Assembly (NCBI RefSeq): GCF_002863865.1
Contig: NZ_CP022684.1
Span: forward strand, 3,291,990-3,355,989
Length of the DNA stretch: 64,000 bases
Origin: Ketobacter alkanivorans
GTDB lineage: Bacteria > Pseudomonadota > Gammaproteobacteria > Pseudomonadales > Ketobacteraceae
Reading direction: 5' to 3'
Shown: positions 26,462 through 35,873 of the stretch, in pieces
Position numbering within the stretch: the first letter of the stretch is position 1
Layout: every line of letters begins with the position of its first letter
Made by a program: the position numbers and the translations under genes
Notes under the pieces: generated by a model
Databases searched by the model: none
Seen by the model: the letters and a program-made list of their open reading frames with translations, nothing else
Told to the model about the DNA's origin: nothing

Positions 26462-26938
26462 ATGCAGCGTCCATTCAAAGTGCTTGGTATCCAGCAAATT
26501 GCCATTGGTGGCCCTTCTAAAGATCAACTCAAGAAGCTTTGGGTCGACATGCTTGGGCTGGAGATTACCGGCACCTTTGTCTCCGAGCGGGAAAACGTGG
26601 ATGAGGATATCTGCGCCATGGGGAGCGGGCCTTTCAAGGTGGAAGTGGATCTGATGCAACCGGTTGACCCTGAGAAGAAACCGGCGGTGCATACCACCCC
26701 GCTGAATCACGTGGGGCTGTGGATTGATGATTTGCCGAAGGCAGTGGAATGGTTGAGTGCTAATGGCGTGCGTTTTGCTCCTGGTGGTATCCGTAAAGGT
26801 GCGGCTGGGTTTGATATCACTTTTTTGCATCCCAAGGCCAATGAGGAATTTCCCATCGGCGGTGAAGGTGTGCTGATAGAGCTGGTGCAGGCACCTCAGG
26901 AAGTGGTTGATGCCTTTGCGAAGTTGGCGGCCCAGTAG
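26462..26938 (+). CDS. VOC-family protein (glyoxalase/dioxygenase fold)
   Basis: A 158-residue VOC-fold protein with two beta-alpha-beta modules: [25 protein letters not shown] near the N-terminus and [25 protein letters not shown] in the second half. The second-module His and a late Glu ([10 protein letters not shown]) are plausible metal ligands, as in methylmalonyl-CoA epimerase or glyoxalase-type enzymes. The reaction is not known. An AGGAA ribosome site lies 6-10 bases before ATG 26462. It has no obvious operon partner. Confidence 0.88.
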   Translation: MQRPFKVLGIQQIAIGGPSKDQLKKLWVDMLGLEITGTFVSERENVDEDICAMGSGPFKVEVDLMQPVDPEKKPAVHTTPLNHVGLWIDDLPKAVEWLSANGVRFAPGGIRKGAAGFDITFLHPKANEEFPIGGEGVLIELVQAPQEVVDAFAKLAAQ

Positions 26939-26963
26939 AGCAAAGGCCGTTATTGTCTGTCTG

Positions 26964-26991
26964 GAGGGGGCTGGTGATGTGCCTGCCCCTC
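26964..26991 (+). terminator. Weak hairpin after the VOC gene
   Basis: GAGGGGGC and GCCCCTC pair around a ~13-base loop with one bulge, 26 bases after the VOC stop, followed by TAATATT. It is a possible weak terminator. The rest of 26992-27202 shows no gene and probably holds the next promoter. Confidence 0.4.
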
Positions 26992-27202
26992 TAATATTCC
27001 TAGGTTTATAAGGTGTATGCCTGGGATAGCCGATCGCTTTCAAATTGCCAGTTGCTTTGGTTCCTTTTTGTAATCTCTGCTTACCAACCGTAATACATCC
27101 ATACCAATTTATAACTGCATAACCCGTCCATCGGAGGTAAAAAGTAAACATAGCCTTGTGCTTTTGAATACATAATAATAATCATACAAGCGTTATCTAC
27201 TG

Positions 27203-28354
27203 ATGAATCTCTGCGACAAAGTGTTCCGTCAAATTGGTAATCCGCTGGAATGGAGTTCGGCAAAAAAGGCAAATCTGTTGCTGTGGATTTATCTTGTGCA
27301 GCAGAGCATCTATCAGGTCTGGATAGAGATGGCGATGAGACTGCCTGAGTTCGCGGGCATGATCGATCTGCAACAGGTTGCCCATCATCGGGTTTATTTT
27401 AATAGTCTGCTGATGCTGTCAGCCGGTCTGATTCTTCTGACCCGCTTGGCGCAAACTCGAAATCGGCAGAGCGTGTTCTATGAGTATTTGGCAACATTGT
27501 ATTTTGGTGTCAGCCATGTGTATTACGCCTATTGCGTTGGTTTGATGTCGTTACCTGTGGGCGTAGTGTTGGCAGGGGCACCGGTGGTTGGTTTTATATT
27601 TTTTGATCGTTTGGCTGTTGCCAGTGCGTTTGTGATTAGCTTGGTACTGGTTATTGGGCTTAGTTTGGCATCGTTCATGGATGTTCTGCCTTATGCGCCT
27701 TTAGCTCAGAACCTGTATCAGGGTGATGGCCGGTTGTCGATGGGGTGGCAGTTGACCTACATGGTGTTTGCGTCACCTCATCTGGTCTTTATTTTTGCAT
27801 TGGCTTACTACGTGTTACAGCGCTGGCGGATCAGAGAGCAGGAGGCTATGCATTTGAGCCGCACTGACAGTCTGACCGGGCTGGTGAATCGGCGGCACAT
27901 TCTGAGCTTGTTGGAGCAGGAAAAGGCCGCTTGTGAAAAGCGGGAGATGCCTTTGTGTCTGGTAATGGTGGATCTTGATCACTTCAAAAGCATTAATGAT
28001 CGTTGGGGTCATGACGTGGGTGATCAGGTTCTGATAATGGCTGCTATGGCATTGAAAAATACGGTAAGACAGCTGGATCATGTGGGGCGATATGGCGGTG
28101 AAGAATTTCTGGTGATATTGCCCGGCTTGGAGGCAGAACAGGCGAGATGTCTTGCTGAACGAATTCGTACAACTATTGCTGCACTCGTACTAGAATTACC
28201 GGATGGCGAATCGCTTTCCTTGTCTGCGAGTTTGGGGATGAGTTGTTATACGGTGTCACAGATTGTCACGGTTGATGACTTGGTTAAGCAGGCGGATGTG
28301 GCGTTGTATAAGGCCAAGGGCACCGGTCGGGACCGGTTAGTGGTAGCGCCATAG
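27203..28354 (+). CDS. Membrane diguanylate cyclase (GGDEF), copy 1
   Basis: A 383-residue protein. After a short N-terminal RQIGNPLEW box come about six membrane segments (residues 25-205), then a GGDEF domain with RYGGEEF (motif near residue 298) and the inhibitory site RQLD exactly five residues earlier. An intact GGEEF and RxxD imply an active, product-inhibited enzyme that makes c-di-GMP from two GTP. It is a tandem paralogue of the next gene; both share the N-terminal NPLEW box and the VGAPVVGFIFF membrane stretch. Confidence 0.93.
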   Translation: MNLCDKVFRQIGNPLEWSSAKKANLLLWIYLVQQSIYQVWIEMAMRLPEFAGMIDLQQVAHHRVYFNSLLMLSAGLILLTRLAQTRNRQSVFYEYLATLYFGVSHVYYAYCVGLMSLPVGVVLAGAPVVGFIFFDRLAVASAFVISLVLVIGLSLASFMDVLPYAPLAQNLYQGDGRLSMGWQLTYMVFASPHLVFIFALAYYVLQRWRIREQEAMHLSRTDSLTGLVNRRHILSLLEQEKAACEKREMPLCLVMVDLDHFKSINDRWGHDVGDQVLIMAAMALKNTVRQLDHVGRYGGEEFLVILPGLEAEQARCLAERIRTTIAALVLELPDGESLSLSASLGMSCYTVSQIVTVDDLVKQADVALYKAKGTGRDRLVVAP

Positions 28355-28410
28355 CAATGGGGGCTGCATGTTTGATCTGAATTTTTTATGCGTATTGGGG
28401 CGCTACTATT

Positions 28411-29592
28411 GTGTGGAGTAGACTTAAGGCCATTGCAGTAAAACTGAACCGACGAATTGGCAACCCGTTGGAATGGGAGTCCAGTTCCAAAGCCATGTTG
28501 CTGGGGGCTGTGACTTGTGGGCTGTATCTGCACTATGCTCTTTGGGGGGAGTTGTTGCTGATTCAGGATGCTGATAATCATTGGATTGATCAGGCGCATT
28601 TGGCCAGTCAGTTAAGGTGGTTTTACGGGTTTTCCTTTACCTCGCTTTTGCTTATTGTCGGAACCTATCTGGTTCGTCAGCTAAAGGGTGATCTGGTGCT
28701 GTTTGAATACATCGCATCACTCTATTTTGGTTTGTCGTTGTGTTATTTCAGTTATCAGGTCGGTACGCTGTCATTGCCTGTGGGGGCAGTAATGGTGGGG
28801 GCGCCTGTGGTTGGATTTATCTTTTTTAACCGAGCTGCAGTGATGTTGGCGCTGTTTCTGTCGATGCTGGTGCAGCTGGCGTTGTCTTTCGGGGCCGCTT
28901 GGCAATGGTGGCCTTATGCGCCAATGTTTCACAATACTCAAGGGGCTATGTCATCGGCATCACCCTTTGTTGTGTTTCATATGTATTTTTACACCCTGCC
29001 TCATATGGTGTTTCTGATTACGGCGTCCTATCTGGTGCTGCGCCGCTGGCGCGATCGTGAAGAAAAGGTGCGCTTGCTGAGCATTACCGATCCATTAACT
29101 GGATTGTTTAATCGCCGCAGCATTCTTGTGCATTTGGATCAGGAGCAGGAGCGCAGCCGAAAAAAAGGGCCGGCGTTATCCTTGCTGATGGTTGACCTGG
29201 ACAACTTCAAGTCCATTAATGACGATCGTGGCCATGAAGCTGGCGATTTTGCGCTGATCGCCGCAGCGGATGCTCTGCAGAAAAGCTTGCGTCAGAATGA
29301 CCGGGTCGGGCGCTATGGCGGCGAGGAGTTTCTTATCATTTTACCGGGTACTGATTTGGAAGGTGCCCAGACTATCGCTGAGCGCTGTCGCCAGCAGCTG
29401 GAAAGTACCGATGTTATTTTAGCGAAGGGCGATCGTATCAAGCTGACCGGAAGTTTTGGGCTGGTGTGCAATGAAGGCGATGTGCGCATGGGCGTAGATG
29501 AAATGCTGCGGCGGGCGGATCGAGCCATGTATCGAGCTAAAGATGGCGGCCGTAATCAAGTGGTGGTGGATCATATGCACGGTGCAGCATAA
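28411..29592 (+). CDS. Membrane diguanylate cyclase (GGDEF), copy 2
   Basis: A 393-residue paralogue of the gene upstream, starting at GTG 28411. It has the same layout: an RRIGNPLEW box, about six membrane segments, and a C-terminal GGDEF with RYGGEEF near residue 303 preceded by inhibitory-site RQND. It should make c-di-GMP under feedback control. The 56-bp gap to copy 1 suggests a shared transcript. The two differ enough that they probably sense different cues. A hairpin terminator follows. Confidence 0.93.
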   Translation: MWSRLKAIAVKLNRRIGNPLEWESSSKAMLLGAVTCGLYLHYALWGELLLIQDADNHWIDQAHLASQLRWFYGFSFTSLLLIVGTYLVRQLKGDLVLFEYIASLYFGLSLCYFSYQVGTLSLPVGAVMVGAPVVGFIFFNRAAVMLALFLSMLVQLALSFGAAWQWWPYAPMFHNTQGAMSSASPFVVFHMYFYTLPHMVFLITASYLVLRRWRDREEKVRLLSITDPLTGLFNRRSILVHLDQEQERSRKKGPALSLLMVDLDNFKSINDDRGHEAGDFALIAAADALQKSLRQNDRVGRYGGEEFLIILPGTDLEGAQTIAERCRQQLESTDVILAKGDRIKLTGSFGLVCNEGDVRMGVDEMLRRADRAMYRAKDGGRNQVVVDHMHGAA

Positions 29593-29612
29593 GGAGCCGC
29601 TCAGGCGGCCCC
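29593..29612. terminator. Bidirectional hairpin between convergent genes
   Basis: GGAGCCGC-TCAG-GCGGCCCC forms an 8-bp stem with one mismatch directly after the diguanylate cyclase stop (TAA 29590-29592), followed by TTGTTT. It sits between two convergent genes and could serve both. Confidence 0.7.
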
Positions 29613-29628
29613 TTGTTTGGTACTGTGG

Positions 29629-32139
29629 TTAATCCAAGGCCAACTCCAACCTGGTTTCTGACAGGGTATGGGCCTTGATGTCTTGCTCATTGAAATATAA
29701 TGGCCTCAGTTGCGGTTGTGCTGAATACAGGCGAGTTTGATCATCTCTGTGTTCAGACTCTGGGTTAATGGATTGAGAGTAGGTCATCAGGCCACGAGCC
29801 ACAGGCCCTTTCTTGGTGAATGTGACTAACATGATCCAGCTTGATCCTTGCGATACCTGATAGCCTTTACCTTCGGCGCTTATTTGGCTGCCAGCAATCG
29901 ATGGGTATACGTTGCGGGGGATCAGTGAGCTGTCATCACTTATTGATCGAAACACATTAAAGCCCCCTTCGATGTTATTACTGCCTTCCCAGGGCAACTT
30001 CTCGCCTGAGGGGGTGCCGTCCAGGTTGCTGTGTTCTACGAATTGTACCTCACCCAGGCTGGCATCCAGGGCTACCTCTGCCTGCTCCAGTACTAGAACA
30101 GCCTGCGCCAGTTGTTTCAGCACGGTTGTGTTGCCTTTCAGTGTGTTGGGGGTGCCGGTGGGATCAGTCGGGTTGAATTCAACCTCCCACTGAGGATCAC
30201 GGTAAAATTGTTGTGCAAATTCCCGAAACAGGTGAGCTCCTCGGCTGTGTTTTTTGAAACGGCCATCCCATTGATCTAACACAGTACAGGCAGGCGCAAT
30301 ATTCACAAGAACGGTCTGTGTGTTTTCATCAGCGGGAATTTCTACGCTGACCGGTTCCTCAGCTTGGGCTTCGCACAGTTCAATCAAATCGCTTAGCACG
30401 GATTCTGCCAGATAGGATCGTTCGCTGAATAGGGCGCTTTGCAGTTCGTCGATATTGAAGCGTTCATCGTCCCCTGCGCTGCTTGCAAACAAAGCGTGCG
30501 ACATGCGGGAACGCAAGGATTGGGCTACATCTGTTTTTCCGTACAGGATGGAGCTGCCCGTTAAGGGGGCTGCAGGGTTAGTCAGCCAGTAGCTGTCATT
30601 GGAGTTTTGTACGTAGTCGCTGCGCTCAATCTTGGGTGCGTTTTCGTAGGGTACCGGGCCGTTGAAGTTGAAAATCTCCGAGCTGCCCGGCAGGATGCTG
30701 AATCCTGTCACTTCACGGGCTTGCATTAGCGTCGGATCAGTTCTCAGCGCTTGTTCGGCAGCGGGGGATAAATTCGGTACTGTGGAATCATCGATGTAAA
30801 ACGTGTTGCCTTCCTTATCGACTACCAAAGTGTTGTTAAACAGCACACCATTGTATTGCTTGAAAGCATCTTTAAACTCCTCCATGTTCCGGGCAAGGTT
30901 CATGGCCATCCAGTGGTCAACAATATCAAAGTTGGCTTTGTTGACGTCCTTGATAGAGTAGGCCACTGAGCGTGATTGCTGATTGGTGCCCCAGGGCAAA
31001 ACGTCTGGAATAACAATCATGGGTCCAAAGTCGCTGAAGTACACTTTCTTGGAAAAAGGCAGAGTGGTGTTTGGCCCGACGGCGACATTCAGAGTCAGTG
31101 TTTTCTCTTCAATTGTGCGGGGTAGGCCATCCACAACATAGGTCAGGCCTGCAGGGTCACTATCATCCAGTGCCAGCTCATACACAATAAAATGTTCGGC
31201 GGTCGAGTAGGTGTGCGACCATGCGACATTTTTGTTAAAGCCAACATTTACCATGCCGGGGGTTCCGTATAGGGATGAGCCCATGACGTCCATTACGCCG
31301 GGGATCGTTGAATGAAACTGCCAGAAGCGCAATATGCCCGTATGAGGAAAATGTGGGTTGGCCAACAACAGCCCTTTGCCGTTCTCGCTTTTATCTTTGC
31401 CGATGGCCCAGGCATTGGAGCCGAGATCATTAGGATTGCCTTGAGGTAATCGTGGCAAGGTGACATTTGCCGTAAGTTGGGTTGTGTTTAACGCCTGTTT
31501 TTGGGTGTTGGCAACCACAGGTGAAGGCAGATAACTGGTATTGGGGGGAGTGGCTATAAAAATGGGCGCCAGAAAGTTTCCTGAGCCTGGCAGCAGTGCA
31601 GTGCCCAGTAACGAGGTGAGCATGTCGACTTCGTCGATTGGCTGCACCCAGGGCTTGCCTGCGCAGTTGGGGTCCAGGTTTTCGCTCCCGGTATTGTTCA
31701 GATAATGATTAAAACCTTTACTGTAACCCGAGAGCATAGACTTGGTGTTATCGCTCAAAGAGTCCATTCCGGATTCGGCCTGCTCTCTGATTCCCAATGC
31801 CAGGTAACTGAAATCAGAAATAAGATTAACGCTGTCACCGGAACCTGGCACCTTGTCAGGCCCATAAAACCGCGAACGGCGGCTATTATAACGAGCCACA
31901 ATATCCAGAAGTAAGCAGGCATTATCTTCTGAAAAGGCATAGCCGATACCGAAGGCCAGGCTTTCAAGGTTGTCTGCTTTGATGTGGGGAACACCATAAT
32001 CGGTACGGCGGATTTTGGCGCTCAAGACGCCATCATCATCAAATGCTACGAGTTCTTTCTTGGGGCAGCCTGTTAGGGCCAGTGTTGATACACCGAGGGC
32101 AAGTGCACTGATGGCACCTGCAAAATGTAGAGTAGCCAT
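29629..32139 (-). CDS. Penicillin-acylase-family lipoprotein (N-terminal nucleophile hydrolase)
   Basis: An 836-residue Ntn-hydrolase of the penicillin/acyl-homoserine-lactone acylase group. A lipobox LTGC (Cys25) predicts an exported lipoprotein. The self-cleavage site Gly240-Ser241 in DLGSNAWAIG would give Ser241 as the new N-terminal nucleophile of the beta chain, and LLLANPHFPHTG supports the family. It should hydrolyse an amide side chain; AHL signals, beta-lactams or lipopeptides are all possible. It stands alone, between the GGDEF pair and the PhoD-like gene. Confidence 0.92.
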   Translation of the reverse strand: MATLHFAGAISALALGVSTLALTGCPKKELVAFDDDGVLSAKIRRTDYGVPHIKADNLESLAFGIGYAFSEDNACLLLDIVARYNSRRSRFYGPDKVPGSGDSVNLISDFSYLALGIREQAESGMDSLSDNTKSMLSGYSKGFNHYLNNTGSENLDPNCAGKPWVQPIDEVDMLTSLLGTALLPGSGNFLAPIFIATPPNTSYLPSPVVANTQKQALNTTQLTANVTLPRLPQGNPNDLGSNAWAIGKDKSENGKGLLLANPHFPHTGILRFWQFHSTIPGVMDVMGSSLYGTPGMVNVGFNKNVAWSHTYSTAEHFIVYELALDDSDPAGLTYVVDGLPRTIEEKTLTLNVAVGPNTTLPFSKKVYFSDFGPMIVIPDVLPWGTNQQSRSVAYSIKDVNKANFDIVDHWMAMNLARNMEEFKDAFKQYNGVLFNNTLVVDKEGNTFYIDDSTVPNLSPAAEQALRTDPTLMQAREVTGFSILPGSSEIFNFNGPVPYENAPKIERSDYVQNSNDSYWLTNPAAPLTGSSILYGKTDVAQSLRSRMSHALFASSAGDDERFNIDELQSALFSERSYLAESVLSDLIELCEAQAEEPVSVEIPADENTQTVLVNIAPACTVLDQWDGRFKKHSRGAHLFREFAQQFYRDPQWEVEFNPTDPTGTPNTLKGNTTVLKQLAQAVLVLEQAEVALDASLGEVQFVEHSNLDGTPSGEKLPWEGSNNIEGGFNVFRSISDDSSLIPRNVYPSIAGSQISAEGKGYQVSQGSSWIMLVTFTKKGPVARGLMTYSQSINPESEHRDDQTRLYSAQPQLRPLYFNEQDIKAHTLSETRLELALD

Positions 32140-32249
32140 TATAAATTCCTTATTATGTTTATACCCTGATCCTGGGTACTACTTTTTTATAGCGCAGATG
32201 TTGTTATGTGTGTATCAGAAATAAGGGTAAACAGACGGGAGGAGCGAAA

Positions 32250-32278
32250 GCTGGTCATCAAATATTCGATTGACCAGC
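32250..32278 (-). terminator. Hairpin after the PhoD-like gene
   Basis: GCTGGTCA (32250-32257) pairs with TGACCAGC (32271-32278); inner bases ATC/GAT extend the stem with a bulge. On the minus strand it comes about 50 bases after the PhoD-like stop and is followed by TTTCG, so the T-run is short. Confidence 0.45.
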
Positions 32279-32329
32279 GCGCTGAATGAATTAGAACCTA
32301 AATCCTAGTTTTAGATTGAGCTAGATGAA

Positions 32330-33799
32330 CTAGCTTAGCGGGTAAACCGGCTTATCCTTCGATTCGCAGATCCATTGAGCCCAGAGTTTTTGGTCGGTTC
32401 CTTCCTGCAGGGTAACGAAATTTCGGCTTCGCAGGTATTTGTCGGAGTGGTAGGGCTGCAGCATGGAGATTTCTATGCTGTGATCTTCGTTCAGATATTC
32501 CTTTTTATCGTTGGTGACTGCCATGATACCCAGCCAGGCAATACGGCTGGGTGCAGGGTGGACGATGCCGGATGATACGATCTGATGAATGCGCTTATCA
32601 TTGCGACGATCGTTGATGACACCGAGGCAGCCAATATGAACATCTCCAGACAGAATAACTGTTTTACCGCTGCGCGTTTGATGGTTGTTAAGTAGACGCA
32701 TGATCAGTCGGGCGCGTTCCCCTTGATGTTCTTTTGCGCGCCAGTGATCTTTCAGGTCGTCAGTGAGTTCTTCTTCCCAGGGGGTGACATCCAAAGCGCT
32801 TTCGCTGAAGGAAAAGTCACGGTAAACCACCGGCACTGCCGACATGAGAAGTAAATGGCCGTGAGTTGCGTGTTCGTCCAGATATTTGATCAGGTCTTTC
32901 CACTGCTGTTGGCTCATCACCTGTTCCAAGGTGCGTTCGCCACGGTTGTCCAAGGCCAGGATGTGAAAGCCGCGAAAGCAAAAGCCTAAAGCATAGTGGC
33001 CTGCTGCTCCGTTGAGCAGACTCTGGTTTTTATTGGAACGGATCTGAAACAGCTCGAAGAATTGTTTGGCTGTTTTGAATATGCCTTGAAAAACATCACA
33101 AGAGTGTAAATCGTCAGGATAGCTTCCCCAGCCGTCGAAGATATCATGATCATCCCACATCATAACGCTGGGAATGCTGGCGTACATCTCTGCCATATTG
33201 GTGTCGCTCCAGCGCTGGCGATAGAGATCATCGTAGAAACGTTCGACCTGTTGTTGCATGGTCTGGCTGAAGGCGCTTTGCACTCTTTTTTTGCGAGATT
33301 TTTTTCCCCAGGCTTTCAGGCTGGGCACGCTGCCCCACATTTCGTCGGCGTAAAGCTGATCGCCGCCCATCAGCAGTAGAGAGAACGGCTCCTTATCATG
33401 GGAGACTTTCATCTTCTCCCACAGCGAATAGGGTTCGTCGGTCTTATTCACCAGGTCGGCGCTGGAAAACCCGTTGCAGGAAGCGTATGCAAAACGAGGT
33501 TGTTCACTCTGCGCGGGGACATAAAAAGTCCATTCGCTTTTGTTGTGGCTGTTGTTGGCCACCTCTCCGTCAAGGTAGATGTTGTAGCGCACTAACTTGG
33601 CGCTGGTATGGGGTGGCTCTTCATGTTCTGCTCGCCAGAACAGGCTGCCGCCGGTTTCACCTACTTTCAGGGCGCGTACACTGCGACCATTCAGGTTGAC
33701 CTTGGCTTCTGTGATACTCTTGTCGGTGCTGAAACAGACTGTGTAGAGCTGCTCTGACTCCAGGCCCAGCAACGGGCCGATCTGTAATCTACTGCTCAT
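32330..33799 (-). CDS. PhoD-like metallophosphatase
   Basis: A 489-residue PhoD-type phosphatase. The metal-binding blocks are all present: LLMGGDQLYADE, MWDDHDIFDGWGSYP, and SGDVHIGCLG late in the protein. They coordinate Fe/Ca in PhoD phosphodi-/monoesterases. It has no signal peptide, unlike classical PhoD, so it may act in the cytoplasm or be exported another way. It lies 8 bp after the metallo-beta-lactamase gene on the same strand, so the two form an operon. Confidence 0.88.
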   Translation of the reverse strand: MSSRLQIGPLLGLESEQLYTVCFSTDKSITEAKVNLNGRSVRALKVGETGGSLFWRAEHEEPPHTSAKLVRYNIYLDGEVANNSHNKSEWTFYVPAQSEQPRFAYASCNGFSSADLVNKTDEPYSLWEKMKVSHDKEPFSLLLMGGDQLYADEMWGSVPSLKAWGKKSRKKRVQSAFSQTMQQQVERFYDDLYRQRWSDTNMAEMYASIPSVMMWDDHDIFDGWGSYPDDLHSCDVFQGIFKTAKQFFELFQIRSNKNQSLLNGAAGHYALGFCFRGFHILALDNRGERTLEQVMSQQQWKDLIKYLDEHATHGHLLLMSAVPVVYRDFSFSESALDVTPWEEELTDDLKDHWRAKEHQGERARLIMRLLNNHQTRSGKTVILSGDVHIGCLGVINDRRNDKRIHQIVSSGIVHPAPSRIAWLGIMAVTNDKKEYLNEDHSIEISMLQPYHSDKYLRSRNFVTLQEGTDQKLWAQWICESKDKPVYPLS

Positions 33800-33807
33800 A
33801 AATCCCC

Positions 33808-34674
33808 CTAGTTATAAAATTCCGGCGCATGGAGAATGGTGGCGTTCTGTTCTTTGTCATGCTGAATCCAGAATTGCGCGCCGGTTTGTTTCACATGCTG
33901 CTCGATTTGTTTCATGGCTTCGAGGGTTTGTTCTTTGTCAAAATTAAATGATGGAACCCGTTGATGTTCTCGGTTGCTGGTGAAGTGATACAGGTCGCCG
34001 GACAGCATGATGGGGCCGCTGTTGGATAGATCCAAATACAGCATTTGGTGTCCTGGGGTGTGGCCCACTGCGCGCTTGATAACAACACGTCCATCACCAA
34101 AGACGTCATGGTCGCCTTGCAATATTTGTGAGTTGCTGGCGTTGAATTGGCTATACAGATCGGGGTTGAAACCGTATTGCTGAGGGTTGGCACCAAAGGC
34201 AGCGTCGAACTCCTCTTTTTGAATCAGCAGGGTGGCGTTGTTGAACCAATTGGCGTTGCCGATATGGTCGGAGTGAAAATGGGAAATGCCTAGCCATTCA
34301 ATCTCTTCAGGCTTGACCCCGATGGCGTCCAACTGTGCCCGCAGCGGGTTGGTCACGCTTAAATGCAGCGCCCCGTTGAAAACTTCGATGCCATCTGGCC
34401 CAATGGAGTCAGCCAAACCGGCATCCCAGAACAGATCTCCCTGTGGGTGACGAATCAGATAACAGCTATCGGTCAGCTCTTTGCTTTGCCCTTCGTTTAC
34501 TCCTGGGGAGAATAGTGAAATGTCGCGACTGGAAATGTTGCCACACTTGAATACGTAGAGTTTGATATCCGGTGTTTGTTGGCTGTTGGTGCTGCAGCTT
34601 GCGACTACACTCAGTGCGGCGATGGCAGCGGCTGATAGTAGAAATGTGGTGATCGTTCGTAATGGTGTGCGCAT
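33808..34674 (-). CDS. Metallo-beta-lactamase-fold hydrolase lipoprotein (quorum-quencher-like)
   Basis: A 288-residue MBL-fold hydrolase with the zinc motif SHFHSDHIGN and later GHTPGHQMLYLD and SGDLYHF. It resembles AHL lactonases such as AiiA-type enzymes, but the substrate is not settled. A lipobox in VVASCSTNS predicts export and a lipid anchor. The start is chosen by its ribosome site: AAGGA lies 6 bases before ATG 34674 and directly abuts ATG 34680, and the longer frame to 34731 has no such site. It is an operon partner of the PhoD-like gene. Confidence 0.85.
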   Translation of the reverse strand: MRTPLRTITTFLLSAAAIAALSVVASCSTNSQQTPDIKLYVFKCGNISSRDISLFSPGVNEGQSKELTDSCYLIRHPQGDLFWDAGLADSIGPDGIEVFNGALHLSVTNPLRAQLDAIGVKPEEIEWLGISHFHSDHIGNANWFNNATLLIQKEEFDAAFGANPQQYGFNPDLYSQFNASNSQILQGDHDVFGDGRVVIKRAVGHTPGHQMLYLDLSNSGPIMLSGDLYHFTSNREHQRVPSFNFDKEQTLEAMKQIEQHVKQTGAQFWIQHDKEQNATILHAPEFYN

Positions 34675-34740
34675 GGTCATTCCTTGAATGTCGGTTGATG
34701 TGTTGATTGCGGGATCACGGCGTGCAATCAACTGGCATTG

Positions 34741-34941
34741 TTAATAGTGAGGCGGTCTTTCATCAACGATTTTTTCGTTGCCGCCTTCCATTAAATCCTG
34801 CACTTTGTTGAGCAAGGCCTGCAGTGTCTTTTCAAGTTGATCTATTTGTTGTTGTTGGCGGTAGATCACGTCACTCAGTTCTTGAATGGTATCATCCTGA
34901 AAAGCCAGGCGGGTTTCAATATTGACAATTTTTTCTTCCAT
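34741..34941 (-). CDS. slyX: SlyX family protein
   Basis: A 66-residue SlyX-type protein. It is almost entirely coiled coil (residues 1-50, IETRLAFQDDTIQELSDVIYRQQ) with a short disordered tail that ends in DERPPHY, the usual SlyX ending. The biochemical role of SlyX is not known. It is encoded 66 bp upstream of the MBL gene. Confidence 0.9.
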   Translation of the reverse strand: MEEKIVNIETRLAFQDDTIQELSDVIYRQQQQIDQLEKTLQALLNKVQDLMEGGNEKIVDERPPHY

Positions 34942-34985
34942 TTTTTATTACCACTTTTATTGCTGGTATTGAGAGGCTAGTTGCG

Positions 34986-35873
34986 TTATCGAAGCAACGA
35001 TTTTAGGAGTTGGCGCACGGAGCGCCAGCGATTAAGTAACAGCGCCAGAAAAATAAATGTGCAGCCAAGCATCTGCTGTGCGGTCATGGATTCACCAAAC
35101 CAATATATGGCCATCAGTGATGCCCACAGTGGTTCCAATACCATAATGATGGCTGCATGACTGGCGCTGGCCATCGATTGAGCGTAGGCCTGAATCAGGA
35201 ACCGGGCTGAGCTGGCCAGTAATACGCTGGCTAATATCCAGCCCCAGGTGTAGTCACTGATTTGTGGTGGCCATGGTTCGACAAACATTGCTACACCGGT
35301 GGCGCTTAGTCCAACAAAGGTGAGTTGAATTGAGGTCAGTGCGAATGCGGGCACTTGGATCAATGCACGGCTGATTAAATTGAAGTGCACGGCGAACATA
35401 ATCGCCGCTACGATGAACAATAGTTGGCTGGTTTCGAAGCGGAAGCCATTGTTCAGTGACAGGCAAGCCAGTCCAACGATGGCTACGGGCAGTGCCAGCC
35501 AGGTGCTGCCTTCCGGCGTGTCTTTGAATACTAATTTTGCGACCACGGGGACCAGTACTACGCCCAGGCTGGTGATGAAAGCACCTTCGCCCACGTGGTC
35601 ACTAAGGAACAGTCCATTCACCCACAGCATTAACGCTACGCTGAATAGTAGTCCCATGCCCAGGGTGGTGCGCCAGTGGGCTGCGGTCATGCGTTTTAGT
35701 TGTGGCGTACACATGACCATCAGCAGAACCCCTGCCATGAAGAAACGAATGCCGAGGAACGACAATGGCGCGATGCCCTGCAGTGCTTCTTTGGAAAAAA
35801 TCCAGCCGCCAGCCGCCAGCAGGGTAACCGCCAGCAACAGTAGATCCGATAGCAGGGTTTTGTCTATTTTCAT
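34986..35873 (-). CDS. EamA/DMT-family transporter
   Basis: A 295-residue drug/metabolite transporter with ten membrane segments in two EamA repeats. The second repeat ends in QQMLGCTFIFLALLLNRW. Substrate is unknown; amino acids or metabolites are usual. ATG 35873 overlaps the GNAT stop as ATGA, so the two are translationally coupled. A start further upstream at 35918 would bury 15 codons in the GNAT gene. Confidence 0.9.
   Translation of the reverse strand: MKIDKTLLSDLLLLAVTLLAAGGWIFSKEALQGIAPLSFLGIRFFMAGVLLMVMCTPQLKRMTAAHWRTTLGMGLLFSVALMLWVNGLFLSDHVGEGAFITSLGVVLVPVVAKLVFKDTPEGSTWLALPVAIVGLACLSLNNGFRFETSQLLFIVAAIMFAVHFNLISRALIQVPAFALTSIQLTFVGLSATGVAMFVEPWPPQISDYTWGWILASVLLASSARFLIQAYAQSMASASHAAIIMVLEPLWASLMAIYWFGESMTAQQMLGCTFIFLALLLNRWRSVRQLLKSLLR

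Noticed and set aside
26279..27151. 290-codon minus-strand frame over the VOC gene
   Set aside because: No family pattern, and it covers both the VOC gene and two promoter regions; the VOC frame is well supported.
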